From Proteles cristata cristata (taxonomy: Eukaryota; Chordata; Mammalia; Carnivora; Hyaenidae): a stretch of 64,000 nucleotides of DNA. The stretch is from the NCBI GenBank assembly GCA_017311185.1, contig JAESUZ010000134.1, positions 1,142,001 to 1,206,000 on the forward strand. Direction: 5' to 3'. Shown here one piece after another: positions 32,635 to 43,649 of this stretch. Each line of letters opens with the position of its first letter. Positions within the stretch are counted from its first letter, which is position 1. Below the pieces are notes generated by a model. That model saw only the letters and a program-made list of their open reading frames with translations. It was not told the DNA's origin and searched no databases. The position numbers and the translations under genes are program-made.

Positions 32635-32850
32635 GGGACTCCTGGGTGGCTCAGTTGGTTAAGCATCTGACTTCGGCTCAGGTCATGATCTCACAGTTCG
32701 TGGGTTCAAGCCCCATGTTGGGCTCTGTGTTAACAGCCAGCTCAGAGCCTAGAGCCTGTGTGATTCTGAGTCTCCCTCTCTCTCTGACCCTTCCCTGCTC
32801 TCTCTCTCTCTCTCTCTCTCTCAGAAGTAAAACATTTAAAAAAAACCTTT
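32635..32850 (+). mobile_element. CAN-SINE inside L1 ORF2
   Basis: Forward SINE (GGACTCCTGGGTGGCTCAG) with a (TC)n-expanded body near 32800-32821, ending in A-rich sequence that merges with the A-rich target. The exact TSD cannot be delimited. It removes or separates the L1 sequence just after the RT FADD region. Confidence 0.88.
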
Positions 32851-34034
32851 TAAAAAAAAAGAAAAAAAAGTGCTAGAACTGATAAATGAATTCGGTAAAG
32901 TTCTGGAATACAAAACCAACATACAAAAATCTGTAGCTTTCTATACACTAATAATGAAGCAGCAGAAAGTGATAGTAAGAAAACAATCCTATTTACAACT
33001 GTACCAAAAATGATAATTTACCTAGGAATAAATCTAACCAAAGAGGCAAAAGATGTGTACTCTGAAAATATGAAACATGGATGAAACAAATTGAAGATGA
33101 CAAAAAGAAATGGAAAAATATTCTATGCTCATGGATTGGAAGAACAAGTGTTGTTAAAAAGTCTATACTACTCAAGACAATTTACATTTAAAGCAAATTC
33201 TGTCAAAATACCAACAGTATACTTCACAGAGCTAGAACAAAGAATCCTAAAATTTGTATGGAACCACAAAAGAGCCTGAATAGCTAAAGCAACTTTGAAA
33301 ATGAAAAGCAAACCTAGAAGCATCACAATTCCAGGCTTCAAGTTATATTATAAATCTACAGTAATCAAAACAATATGGTACTGGCACAAAAATAGACACA
33401 TAGATTATTGGAGCAGGATAGAACCCCAGAAATGAAATACCCCCAGAGAAACCCCAGAGTTGAAAATAGAACTATCCTATGACCAAGTAATTGAGCTACT
33501 AGGTATTTATGCAAAGGATACAAAAATACTGATTCAAAGGGATACATGCACCCTGATCATTATAGCAGCATTATTTATACTAGCCAAGATATAGAAGCGT
33601 CCCAAGTGTGCATAAATTGGTGAATAGATAAAGAAGAATGGTATACATATATTTCCATTTGCAGTAACATGGGTGGTGCTAGAGAGTATTATGCTAAGTG
33701 AAATCAGTCAAAGAAAAGCAAATACCATATAATTTTACTCATACGTTAATTTATGTAACAAAACAAATGAACAAAGGGGATAAAAGGAGTGGGGGTGGCA
33801 AACAAAGAAACAGACTCTTAAGTATAGAGAACAAACTGATGATTACCAGCTAGGAGGTGAGTGAGGGGATGGGTAAAATAGATAATGCAGATTAAGGAGT
33901 ACACTTGTTGTGATGAGAATCAGGTGTTGTATGGAAGTATTGAATTACTATATTGCACACTTGAAACTAATATTACACTGTATGTTAGCTGACTGGAATT
34001 TAAGTAAAAACTTTAAAAAATGGAAAATTTTAGA

Positions 34035-36251
34035 TGTAAATAGTAAGTTAACTTTAAGTCATTTAGGAACAGGATGGATGTAAGAATAAATACACTGGAA
34101 TAATGGAAAATCATCGTTAATATATCTGTAATTCTCTAGGTACCAGAGTCTCTAGTTCCTTTTGTTTTTCCTATAAAAACTTTTCAATAGTGCACATAAT
34201 AGACTCTATATGTTCCAATTAAAAAAAGGGAGAATACTTTGCCTCAATCGTGACTATTTATTATAATTCTACAGAAGGAAGTAGGAAATAAACAGTAAGA
34301 GTATTAGCAGTTGCCATGTCCATCAGTATCAACAGAGGATCTAATGGCCAAATACAAGTTGGTGGAATATCAGCTTTCTATAATGCTAATTTAGTTTATA
34401 GTCCCATAGTCTACTGTCATGTTGCTAAGTAACTGAATGGAATCGGAACCCACTTTTTATATAATAAAGTCTTGAGATTTCCCCCCTAAAGTCTTAAATA
34501 AAGCTTTGTTTCTTGGGGGAGATCCTCTCTCTGCTCCATTAAAAATGGTGATATAATTTACATTATTCTGTATTATGAATAAAAACTTATTACTCAATGT
34601 CCAACATTGAAACTTCAGTTCCAAACTACTTGAGAGGAACAGATCTAACTGTCATGGGAGGTTGTTTCCCCTTGTTCATGTGTTAGATTTTTATGCTTAT
34701 AAGCATCTAAACATCCATTCTTGTCACAAAAGCAATCTTTACCAAACATCTGCAGAAACATTTGGAATGCTATTGTTATGAGAGGAATTGTCCAAGTGTG
34801 CATGCTTTTATAACATACCATTATGGTTGGACTGATAGTCTTGAAAAAACAGAATTCTGAATACAGTATAATGTACTCTTAATCATCTGTCACTGTATAT
34901 CAGATAAAATAACTTGTTTATCACAGAACTCTTCAGAATGGAAATGTGAGTTGTCTTCTAGAGTTGCAAGTGTTAAGTCACCTGAAAAAATTATTCATTT
35001 GCAATCAACTTATTTGCTGAGAAAAGCATTATAAACTCTGGGTAGGACTCTCGCTATCTGTAAAGCAATTTTTCCTTTTTTAGTCTGAAGGCAAAGATCA
35101 TGTTACTATTATGTTCTTTTCCTCTTTGTCTCTTCCTCCTTTGTTCCATTATTGAGGCTAAAACACAATGCAGATTTTCATCTTTCAACTTACCTACATT
35201 ATGTTGTACTTTTTATTTTCTTTGGTCATGATTTTCAGTTCTTGAAGTAGAATAAGGTAAAACACACACTTGGGTTCAAATACACAACCACATATACCCA
35301 ATTTAATTATGGTGCTATCATGAATATCAATAAATAATGTAATCATTTCTATAATAAAAACAATAAAATTTATATGTTTAATTTGTATATAATACTGTTA
35401 GAGAAATTTATAGTTTAAAACAACTAATAAAATATAGCTATTAATTAGGAGCTGAGATATGATATTCTAGGAAGAAAACAAAAAGTACACCTGAATGACA
35501 AAAGAACTAGGCAGAATGAACGTTTTCTGATTGGTTGAACTTGGGTTTGAGTGATTACATTAAAACTTTTCATATTTGTTTTTAAAATAGATTGATTAAG
35601 TGGTAGCCTATCCTTTCTGCGTTTAAGATAAATTTTACTTAAAATAGAGGTAAGACAATTACTGAGAAGTTATTCATATGTTTTGGAAAATAAGCATAAT
35701 CTAAGTATTGCACTAAATTTTAAATTTTTAGGATTTTTGCTAAGTTAAATCAAACAAGTTAGCAACTCAAAAGAGTTAAATTAAAAGGATATTCAGTGTG
35801 ATTTTTAAATAGTCCAATGTTTATATAAATTAATAAAAATTTGAGAAAATGCAATATCTAATCATTCTATGAGATTACTGAGAATGTTAATTCTGTATAC
35901 ATAATGCCAAAATCCTGGGGATACTTTGTTAGATAGTTGTGCCCTCCTATTTATTCCAAGTCTCTTTATTTCTAACCAAATGTCATTTGTTCAAACCTTC
36001 TCAAACCCAGTCTTTTAATCAGCATCATAGTTATCTCAATTTCATATACTTCTCAGGGAATGGGTGTCTGGTTCTTGCCTATAAGTCTATCCATAAGATT
36101 TTCCTCTGATGTATTTCTTGATGTATTAAAGTAAAATATTCAATAAACATCTATGTGCAATGTACAGTAAAATTTGCAGTTTTGGGTGGGGAGACCTATG
36201 GAAAGCAGTTTCTGCTATCCAAAATCAGCCTAAAGAGGAAGTTAAAAGGAG

Positions 36252-36297
<46 letters not shown>

Positions 36298-36709
36298 ACA
36301 AAGCAAGTTAGAAAACACTTTTAACTGATCAGAGAAATCTGAATAGATATGCACCATTTATATTGACATGTACATTTTTGCAATGGGCTGTATTTGTACA
36401 TCCGTTTCTACCTTTAAGTAAGTAAATGCCCATATGCAAATGCATTTTCATGTGTGTGACATATACTTGAGTGGGATACTTTCTATGTCCAGTCATATAT
36501 GTATGTGTGCTGCTGTCTCTGTAATGAGATCATATTTGTTTCTTGTTTCCTACACATGTAAAACACACTCAGTGGGGAAGCTATATTTAGCCAGGTAGAT
36601 AGAAACTAACATGAGCCAGGATGTAAAAGAGTGTAAAAAAACATTTCAATGTTTGTACATCTTGAATCTGCCCTAAGGGTTTTCCCACTGAGATGAAATA
36701 AGGCTTCTA
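34035..36709. other. AT-rich DNA, no gene seen
   Basis: About 2.7 kb. Apart from the AC microsatellite at 36253-36296, I recognise no repeat, RNA gene or coding frame of interest. Confidence 0.45.
36253..36296. repeat. (AC)22 microsatellite
   Basis: Perfect uninterrupted AC dinucleotide run of 22 units in single-copy DNA. Runs this long and pure are normally highly polymorphic. Confidence 0.97.
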
Positions 36710-36722
36710 AATGTATCTTTTT

Positions 36723-36917
36723 AAAAAACGTATTAATCTTTTTATAGATTTTGAGAGAGAAAGAAAGAGAAAGAAAGAACAAGTGGGGAAGGGGCAGGGG
36801 GAGGCAGAGGATCCCACACCAACAGTGAGCCCTATGTAAGGCTCAGATTCATGAACCTTGAGATCATGACATGAGCCTAAGTTGGATGTTTAACCAATTA
36901 ATCCTCCCAGGTGCCCC
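36723..36917 (-). mobile_element. CAN-SINE, old copy
   Basis: Reverse SINE with a GAAAGAAAGAG-rich body and a head with many changes (ATTAATCCTCCCAGGTGCCCC). An imperfect TSD TGTATCTT(CT)TT lies near 36712-36722 and from 36918. Confidence 0.85.
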
Positions 36918-36929
36918 TGTATCTTCTTT

Positions 36930-38369
36930 CTTTTTTTTTAATTGAAATACTGGTGTTATTCTGGGGTAAAATAGTATGTATTCTTTGTAATATCACAAGA
37001 ATTAGAATAGGCATTTCTAAGTTGGGATTTTTTAAGCCTGGAGCTTCCATATTCTAAATAGGCTACAAGTGTTCTAAGCCAGTGGGAAAATAGTTCCTAC
37101 AGTAAGGGAGGGAAAGATCAGAACAAGCTGGACAGCAGTCACAGGGAGAAAGTGAGGCCAACGCGTACTTTCTATTTCCCCACCCCACCCGTATGTGAAC
37201 TCCCCCACACTGTTACAGAGTAAGCAGCCATCCTCATTCCCTGGCCCTCCTTGATTCCCTGGGAGTTTATTGTTCAAGGGGAAAAGACATCAAGAAGGTA
37301 GCTCTAAAGGAGAGGAGAAAGGACTAAAAAGAGTAAGCAGGGCGTACATATTGGGCATTTTTCCAATGTCATGAATGAGACAGTCACTCATTCTATTCAT
37401 TCTGTCAGGAGGAATAAATAAGGTAGGATTAGAGAAAAGGACCTTTCTCTCACATTAAATGGAGTGAAAATTGTTTTCCTTCACTAGGAATAGAAGGAAC
37501 ATTATAATATTTATCTACAACATGAGCAAAGAGAACAAAAATGAGAACTTCTCTCAGTGGTACTGGTTTTATGCCTATAGGAAAAGCTGGAACATTTGCA
37601 GGTGAAGGAAGACAACATTGGAGCTGTCAGGCTGAGTGTGATTGTGGACAATGCGGGCAATTTCTTTAGTAGCATCACAAAGAAACAGGGACATAAACAT
37701 GCTTAAATCATGTAGACTGGGAATTGATGCAGAATTTAAAAAGACAAGAAAGATTGCCAATGTGCGACCATCACTGCCAATGATGCAAAGTCATTTGAGT
37801 TGTGTATACATTTTCACAAAATACTATACATTAAAAAAATCACAAAATCATTTTCTGGCCATATTTTACTTCCCATTCTCTGTGTTCTCATTCCCACTTC
37901 CCCCCCTACTTCTCCTATTCATAGCTTTGGTTGCAGATTGAAAAGAGCAAATTCAGCAGAGCCATTGTATATAACATGGCTGAGAATAAAGGAGGAAAGT
38001 TTGTGTACATAGTAAGAGAAAAACAGATCTGAAATTCAATGGTAATGGTGTTTGTGTTTATACACATTCATTAACTGTTGTTGATAAGATCTCTATTTCA
38101 TCAAGCTACGTTTTAACACATACAGCCTGAGTAGTTATACATGCATGTTATTCCTTTGCACCTTGCATAGGTATCATTTACTCTACTTTGATTAGGAGTA
38201 TGTTTGAAAATTAGAACTCATCTTTAACTATTGATAGAAGTTGATGAGATGCAAGTATTTAATAATCTATAAAGCCATAAACTCTATAGAGCTGGTCAAT
38301 AAATATCATTTACCTTTAGTACTTAGCTATTAATGCACAAAAGGGTAAAAACTGGTATTTGCTATGCTA
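36930..38369. other. No gene recognised; GC-richer patch at 37,080-37,290
   Basis: The patch 37,080-37,290 is clearly less AT-rich than its surroundings and holds a 67-codon reverse frame without recognisable features. It may be an unassigned old LTR. A 99-codon + frame (37642-37941) looks like chance. Confidence 0.4.
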
Positions 38370-38383
38370 TGTCTTTTCCTTTA

Positions 38384-38590
38384 TGCAATTAAAAATGTTT
38401 ATTTATAAAAAAAAGTTTATAGATTTTGAGAAAAAGACTTTGCCACATGTGAGCAGGGGTGGTGGAGAGAGAGAGACAGAGAGAGAGAGAGACAAAATCC
38501 CAAGCACGCTCTATGCTGTCAGCATAGAGCCCTATGCAGGGCTCGAGCTCACGAGCCCTGAGCTCATGACCTGAGCCAAAATCAAGAATC
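38384..38590 (-). mobile_element. 5'-truncated CAN-SINE with TSD
   Basis: Reverse SINE that stops after GAGCCAAAATCAAGAATC, so about the first 35-40 nt of the tRNA-like head (box A side) are missing. A perfect 14-bp TSD (TGTCTTTTCCTTTA) at 38370-38383 and 38591-38604 shows the truncation happened at insertion. Confidence 0.92.
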
Positions 38591-38740
38591 TGTCTTTTCC
38601 TTTAATATACTACTGTAACTGGAGGAGTAATTAATGTAAGGAATATCTTTGATAAAATGCTTTTTATGTATAGTGAAAACAGTATGTTCAGTGTAGAATA
38701 TACAGAAAAAACTAACTTTTCAGATAAAATGACATGACAT

Positions 38741-38847
38741 AAGGGGCACCTGGGTGGCTCAGTCAGTTAAGCATCTGACTCTTGGCTCTCCCTCGCCCCT
38801 GCTCGCACTGTCTCTGTCTCTCTCAAAATAAATAAATAAACTTAAAA
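38741..38847 (+). mobile_element. Internally deleted CAN-SINE (~105 bp)
   Basis: The head GGGGCACCTGGGTGGCTCAG to GACTCTTGG joins directly to the 3' body CTCTCCCTCGCCCCTGC and tail AAATAAATAAATAAACTT. Roughly the middle half of the element is absent. A 15-bp TSD (AAAATGACATGACAT) is at 38726-38740 and 38848-38862, so both ends are original. Confidence 0.93.
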
Positions 38848-38862
38848 AAAATGACATGACAT

Positions 38863-40843
38863 CAAAGGCTTAATGCCTAAGCTGATTGATGTCACCATAC
38901 ATATTTCAAATAGATTCTCACTATTGGTTGAATAATAACTACATTTTTTTGTAATTAGAGTTTACTCTAATTAAGATGGAATAAGGCTTCTAGATTTATA
39001 TTTTCATAAAAATATCACCATGTAATTATTGAAATTAATATCTGCCTTCAAATTACAGAAACATGTCAAACTGAGCTCTAAATTTCTATCCTCAAAGAAA
39101 ACTATTAGTGGCTAGGTAATATAGTACTCTGTGTTGATTTAATTATTAAGTAATATATTGAACACCTTTATTAACTATATAGATACATCCCCTTATTTAA
39201 AATTACAAATAAAGTACATAGGGACTAGTTTTAAAACAGAGTCAATTGTAGTACCTTTTTCATAGAAATTGTTCCACAATTACATTAATGATCATAGTAA
39301 TTACAGTTCCTCACAAGAGATAGTTTTTCAACAAGTATAACATTTTTAAGAAAAGTCAAGTTTCCATTGCTGAAGCTATTGTGATGATGTTAAGAGAAGA
39401 GAGTCTATCTTTCTTGAAAATTTAAGACAAATATTTTTAAAGGAATTTATTTGAATTGAATAGATGTTTGAATGATAATGATTATTTCTAATATACCAAT
39501 ATCCACTGTAAAGTTTCCTAATTTAACACAAAGACATTGAAGCCAAGTAATATAAAAAAAAAAAAAAACATGTTTTCTTCACTGTGTCAAGTCTTGTCTA
39601 ACTACCTTTTGTTACTAAAGTCTCTGTCTGATATAATCAGCCCTGTCTAGTTCCTAATCAAAATTGGAAGTATATTAGACACCCTGGCCCTTTAAGATGT
39701 ATGTTTGAAACTACTCTGTTTTGTTTTTATGTTTTAATGTCCAGTCCTTTTTCATCTTGTGAACTTGGAGCTGCGGCTTCATCTCACCTCTGATGACTGT
39801 GACTTGTTTGCTTGCTGGATCTTTTGCATTCACCTTGTTCCTCATTCCTTTTCTGGCTTATTTCTTGGTCTAAATTTGGACAATAAGCTCTAGCCAGGTG
39901 AACCTGGATGAAACCATCTTGTTCTGTGCCTATAGGCATTTCTTCCTCAATTATGGTATCTGTAAACACAGATGCTCTCAAGAACTAGGGATTTTTTTTC
40001 CCCAACATTCTCTGGGAGAAGATTAGGCCTTTTTGTAAAGTTACCAATGTATGAGGGGTTTATATTAAAAAATAAGTCATGGTGGGAGACCTGGTACTTT
40101 TTAAAGACTGTATCATATTTATTTAAAGTTTTGTTATTGTATGGATTTTAAATTACATAGGAGGGAGGTGTGTGTGGTGGTGGAGGTGAGGGAAAACAAT
40201 ATTTTCAATATTTTAGGTCCAGTCTTGTAAGCACCTAACCAAGCCTAATGGCTTTGTCCTTCTATCCCCATAAACCCCTTGAGAATAGCCTTGATCAGAT
40301 TAAAAACTGTTTAGCCCCCTTGGATTGAATGCTGGCTCCACTCTGTGGGTAGATAATCTTATTATCTAGATGAGTTTTTAAATCTCCCCAGATTGTTTCT
40401 GTATGTTCTTTGGTTCTAGCCTAGACTTCCCTAGCAGCCTTGCGGCCATGGCTGTGCTGCCTGCCATTACATTACAACACTTATTACAAAAGCTAAGATG
40501 AGAATATGAGTTTTATTGGTGGCAACACTACAAAACATAGGGGGAATCCTCTGTGCAAGGCATGCCCTAGCTTCATGAAGGAGGGTATAGCAATATCCAC
40601 TGAAAATCATTCTATATCAGATTCTTTAAGGCATATCATAAAAGTCCAGAGAATTGTCCCCTTGGGCTGACTTTAGGAGTTAAGAAAACAACTCTGTAAT
40701 TCTGGAAGAATCAAGTTCAAGTGTCATCATGTGATACTTTTTAGAAATTAGATGAGGGCAGTAAAAACAGCAAGATAAATGCTTACATAAACAAGTTGAC
40801 CTATTATAATTAACAGATAAAACTGAGAAAGAAGCACAAGTTT
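38863..40843. other. No gene or repeat recognised
   Basis: AT-rich to about 39,700, then more balanced to 40,500. A 65-codon reverse frame at 39784-39981 is rich in charged residues (IIEEEMPIGTEQDG, NLDQEISQKRNEEQGECKR) but I could not match it. It may be part of an old retrocopy or chance. Confidence 0.4.
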
Positions 40844-40855
40844 TAAAATCTTTTA

Positions 40856-41089
40856 TTTTTATTTTATTTTATTTTTTTTAATGTTTTTTATTTATTTCTA
40901 GGAGAGAGAGAGAGAGACAGCGTGAGCAGGGGAGGGTCAGAGAGACAGGGAGTCACAGATTGAAACAGGCTCCAGGCTCTGAGCTGGCAGTCAGCACAGA
41001 GCCCGATGCGGGGCTCGAACCCACGAACCGTGAGATCATGACCTAAGCGAAAGTCGGACGCTTAACCGACTAAGCCACCCAGGCGCCCC
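40856..41089 (-). mobile_element. SINEC_Fc-type CAN-SINE, young subfamily
   Basis: Reverse copy with very little divergence (GACCTAAGCGAAAGTCGG head, TTTATTTCTAGGAGAG tail side). A 12-bp TSD TAAAATCTTTTA lies at 40844-40855 and 41090-41101. Confidence 0.95.
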
Positions 41090-41101
41090 TAAAATCTTTT
41101 A

Positions 41102-41795
41102 AAGTGCCTTAAAATAAGATATCAAAATATCATTTGTCATATATGCTAAACCTCAGTTAAAAATCCAAGTTTACATATAATAACTGGTTTGTAAGTAAGA
41201 ATTAGAACAAATGCTGCACATTAAATAATGTAAAATACTTCACATAGAACTTGGAAGCAGCTAACACAGTTTCAGTATTTCTCTGGTTAAATGATATTAG
41301 CGTATTCCCAAAAGTAAAGCTGAGAAAACTGGAATCCATCAAAATTCCCTGTGATCTCCACAGACTAATGTACTTTTCCATTTAAATATAAATCTTATCT
41401 GTCCTAAGAAAGCACAAACTTTTTAAGTGCCACTTAGTAGTCTTTTGGAAAACAGGCATTTTGACCAAAAATATTGCATTTACTTAAAGACTATGTACGA
41501 TTCATTTACTGTTCAATTTTTCTTCTGTTTTCTCCATCATATCATAAAATGAGTTTGAAGACTATCTTTTTTTAAAAAATATGTTTGACTTTTGGACTCT
41601 ATCAGCACTTCACAGCTTAAGTAATATAATAAGTTTCTTGTATGTCATACTTAACAAGATATTAAAGATATTAAAGAAAATAATCTGTTATAAATTAATT
41701 CTATATAGTTGCATTTTCTCAATTTTATGATAGTTAGAAATATTTTAGAAATGGTGCCAAAATTTTAATTATCTAAATTTTTAAAGAAATAATAT
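41102..41795. other. AT-rich DNA upstream of EIF3E retrocopy
   Basis: No repeat or gene recognised. It shows no promoter-like features and is simply the insertion site context. Confidence 0.45.
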
Positions 41796-41799
41796 AAAA

Positions 41800-43306
41800 T
41801 GTCTCTTTCCTTGGCAAAATGGTGGAATACGACTTGACTACTCACATCACGCATGTTTTGTATCGGCATCTAGGCTTTCCGCGGCTCGAGTTTCCCTCTT
41901 CAAAAGAGATATATAATGACAAAGCTTTATTACAAGGGAAATTGGAATGTCTTAGTGATACTAGCATGGTAGACTTTGCTATGGATATGTACAAAAACCA
42001 TTAGTCGGATGATATTCCACATGCTTTGAGTGAAAAAAAGAACCATAATTGTTGCACAACAGAAACTGCTTCAGGCAGAAACAGAACCAGTTGTGAAGAT
42101 GTTTGAAGATCCAGAAACTACAAGGCAGATGTAGTCAATCAGAGATGGTTGGATTCTGTTTGACTACATAGTGGACAAGCATGGTTTTAGACAGGAATAC
42201 ACTGTATACGTATGCAAATTTCTAATATGAATGTAGGAATTACTCTGGAGCAGCAGAGTATCTTTACTTCTTTACAATGTTTGGTTCCAGCAACAGATAG
42301 AAATGCTTTGAGTTCACTCGGGAAAACTGGCCTTTGAGATCGTAATGCAGAATTGGGATGCAGCTATGGAAGGCCTTACAAGATTAAAAGAGACCATATA
42401 ATATAATTCTGTGAGTTCCCCTACTTGTGTCTCTTCAACGGCGAACGTGGCTCATCCACTGTTGAGTCTCTGTTTTCTTCAACGCCCCAAAGGGCTTGAT
42501 AACATTAGCGATCTCTTCCTTTACCAGCCACAGTATCTTAATGCAATTCAGACCATGCATCCACATACTCTGTGCTATTTGACTACAGCCGTCAGAGCAA
42601 AGACTTTTGAAAACACGGAAAAGTGCTAAAAGATCTGGTTAAAGTTATTCAACAGGGGTCTTACACATATAAAGACCCAATAACAAAATTTGTTGAATGT
42701 TTGCTTGCATGTTAACTTTGACTTTGATAGGGCTCAGAAAAAGCTGAGGGGATGTGAATCAGGACTTGTGAATGGCTTCTTGGTAGCTTGTCTTGAGGAT
42801 TTCATTGAAAATGCTGGTCTCTTCATATTTGAGACTGTTTGTTGCATCCACCAGTATATCATCACAAATGTCTTGGCAGACAGACTCCATAAGATACATG
42901 ATTCCCGAAGAAAGATGGATTGTAAATTTGTTTAGAAATGCTAGACCGGATGCCAAGTTTGATTCTAAATTAGGTCATGGGGTTATGGGTAACAATGCAG
43001 TCTTACCCTATCAGCAAGTGATTGAAAAGACCAAAAGACTTTCATTTAGAAGCCAGACATTGGCCATGAATAGTGATAAGAAACTTAATCAGACTAGTTA
43101 AGTCAGAGTCTCCTATCTGGATAACTCAGGACTCTGTCTTCTACTGAAAAACTATAGAAAGACAAGATGAAAAAACTATAAAATAAAGATGAAAAAATAA
43201 AATCGTTATATAAAGGATGACAGACATTTTAGAAACAATGAACATATTGAGTGTAAATTAGGGGGAATTTGAATAAAATTGGCTGTGTTTCAGAAAAAAG
43301 AAAGAA
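41800..43306 (+). pseudogene. EIF3E: EIF3E (INT6) processed pseudogene
   Basis: Intronless retrocopy of translation initiation factor 3 subunit e, whose parent (about 445 codons) is part of the eIF3 complex in the cytoplasm. It begins in the parental 5'UTR (TCCTTGGCAAAATGG). A start at 41819 gives [17 protein letters not shown], then [15 protein letters not shown] and [11 protein letters not shown], and the first stop is at 42002. Later frames hold [15 protein letters not shown] (42411-42629), a [20 protein letters not shown] segment (42690-42935), and [20 protein letters not shown] with MGNNAV and [10 protein letters not shown] (42793-43101). The parental stop position is near 43145. The 3'UTR follows, with AATAAA at 43272 and a decayed A-tail (about 43292-43306). 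A blurred AAAGAA-type repeat at each end may be the TSD. Several frameshifts and stops, no promoter seen: dead. Confidence 0.95.
43272..43277 (+). terminator. Polyadenylation hexamer of EIF3E retrocopy
   Basis: AATAAA inherited from the parental 3'UTR, about 14 nt before the remains of the A-tail. It supports retroposition of a processed mRNA. Confidence 0.7.
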
Positions 43307-43459
43307 TGTAATAAGCGTCCATGTATAAAATCATGGAACAATTACTGAAACCGTGAGAAAAATTAAGCCATGTTATTTTTTATTTCAATGTTCATGTTTT
43401 TGTCTTCCAAACCTCCCAACTTATCTCATTCTAATACTACATTATTTTGACAATAATTT

Positions 43460-43645
43460 TAAACCAGTATTTATTGAGTGATACTGTCAGGTCATGTACT
43501 ACATGCTATATATTCCTTATAACTTACATCCTCACAAAATCCATACAGTTTGTGTGATTTCCTTCACTTTACAAGTGAGAGAATAATGTCTTAAAGGTTA
43601 AGAAATTCGACAAAGTCATAATATTATAACCGTTAGAGCTAGATA
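43460..43645 (-). mobile_element. MIR SINE fragment
   Basis: Reverse MIR features on the + strand: TACATGCTATATATTCCTTATAAC, CATCCTCACAAAATCC, CTTCACTTTACAAGTGAGAGAA, TTAAAGGTTAAGAAATTCGACAAAGTCATA. Diverged but in the right order. Confidence 0.7.
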
Positions 43646-43649
43646 TTCT

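Larger units (their letters stand above)
30255..33560 (+). pseudogene. L1 ORF2 remnant (endonuclease-RT)
   Basis: Parts of ORF2 survive in separate frames. Endonuclease: 30467-30652 with EAGVAILTLDKLDFK and a VNIYAPH motif, and 30760-31074 with FSRVDHIVGHKTG. Linker: 31149-31355 with AYLKKQGKSQ. Reverse transcriptase: 32269-32538 with [21 protein letters not shown] and [13 protein letters not shown]; the catalytic FADD region just downstream (about 32560-32585) is frameshifted. C-terminal part: 33091-33279 with RILKFVWNHKRA. Two SINEs (31947 and 32635) and many indels complete the inactivation. No functional protein can be made. Confidence 0.88.
27882..34021 (+). mobile_element. Full-length defective carnivore L1
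   Basis: About 6.1 kb, including two later SINEs. A perfect 13-bp TSD (GGAAAATTTTAGA) lies at 27869-27881 and 34022-34034, so both original ends are preserved. Order: 5'UTR (27882-29267) with an internal 444-bp tandem unit, ORF1 remains (29268-30175), ORF2 remains (about 30255-33560) and a 3'UTR ending ATTTAAGTAAAAACTTTAAAAAA. It was inserted by target-primed reverse transcription and has since collected stops, frameshifts and deletions. It is too damaged to move but could still supply a promoter. Confidence 0.93.

Noticed and set aside
42411..43101. Later open frames of the EIF3E copy as a novel exon-bearing gene
   Set aside because: They are in different frames of one intronless retrocopy with parental 3'UTR and A-tail, so they are pseudogene remains.
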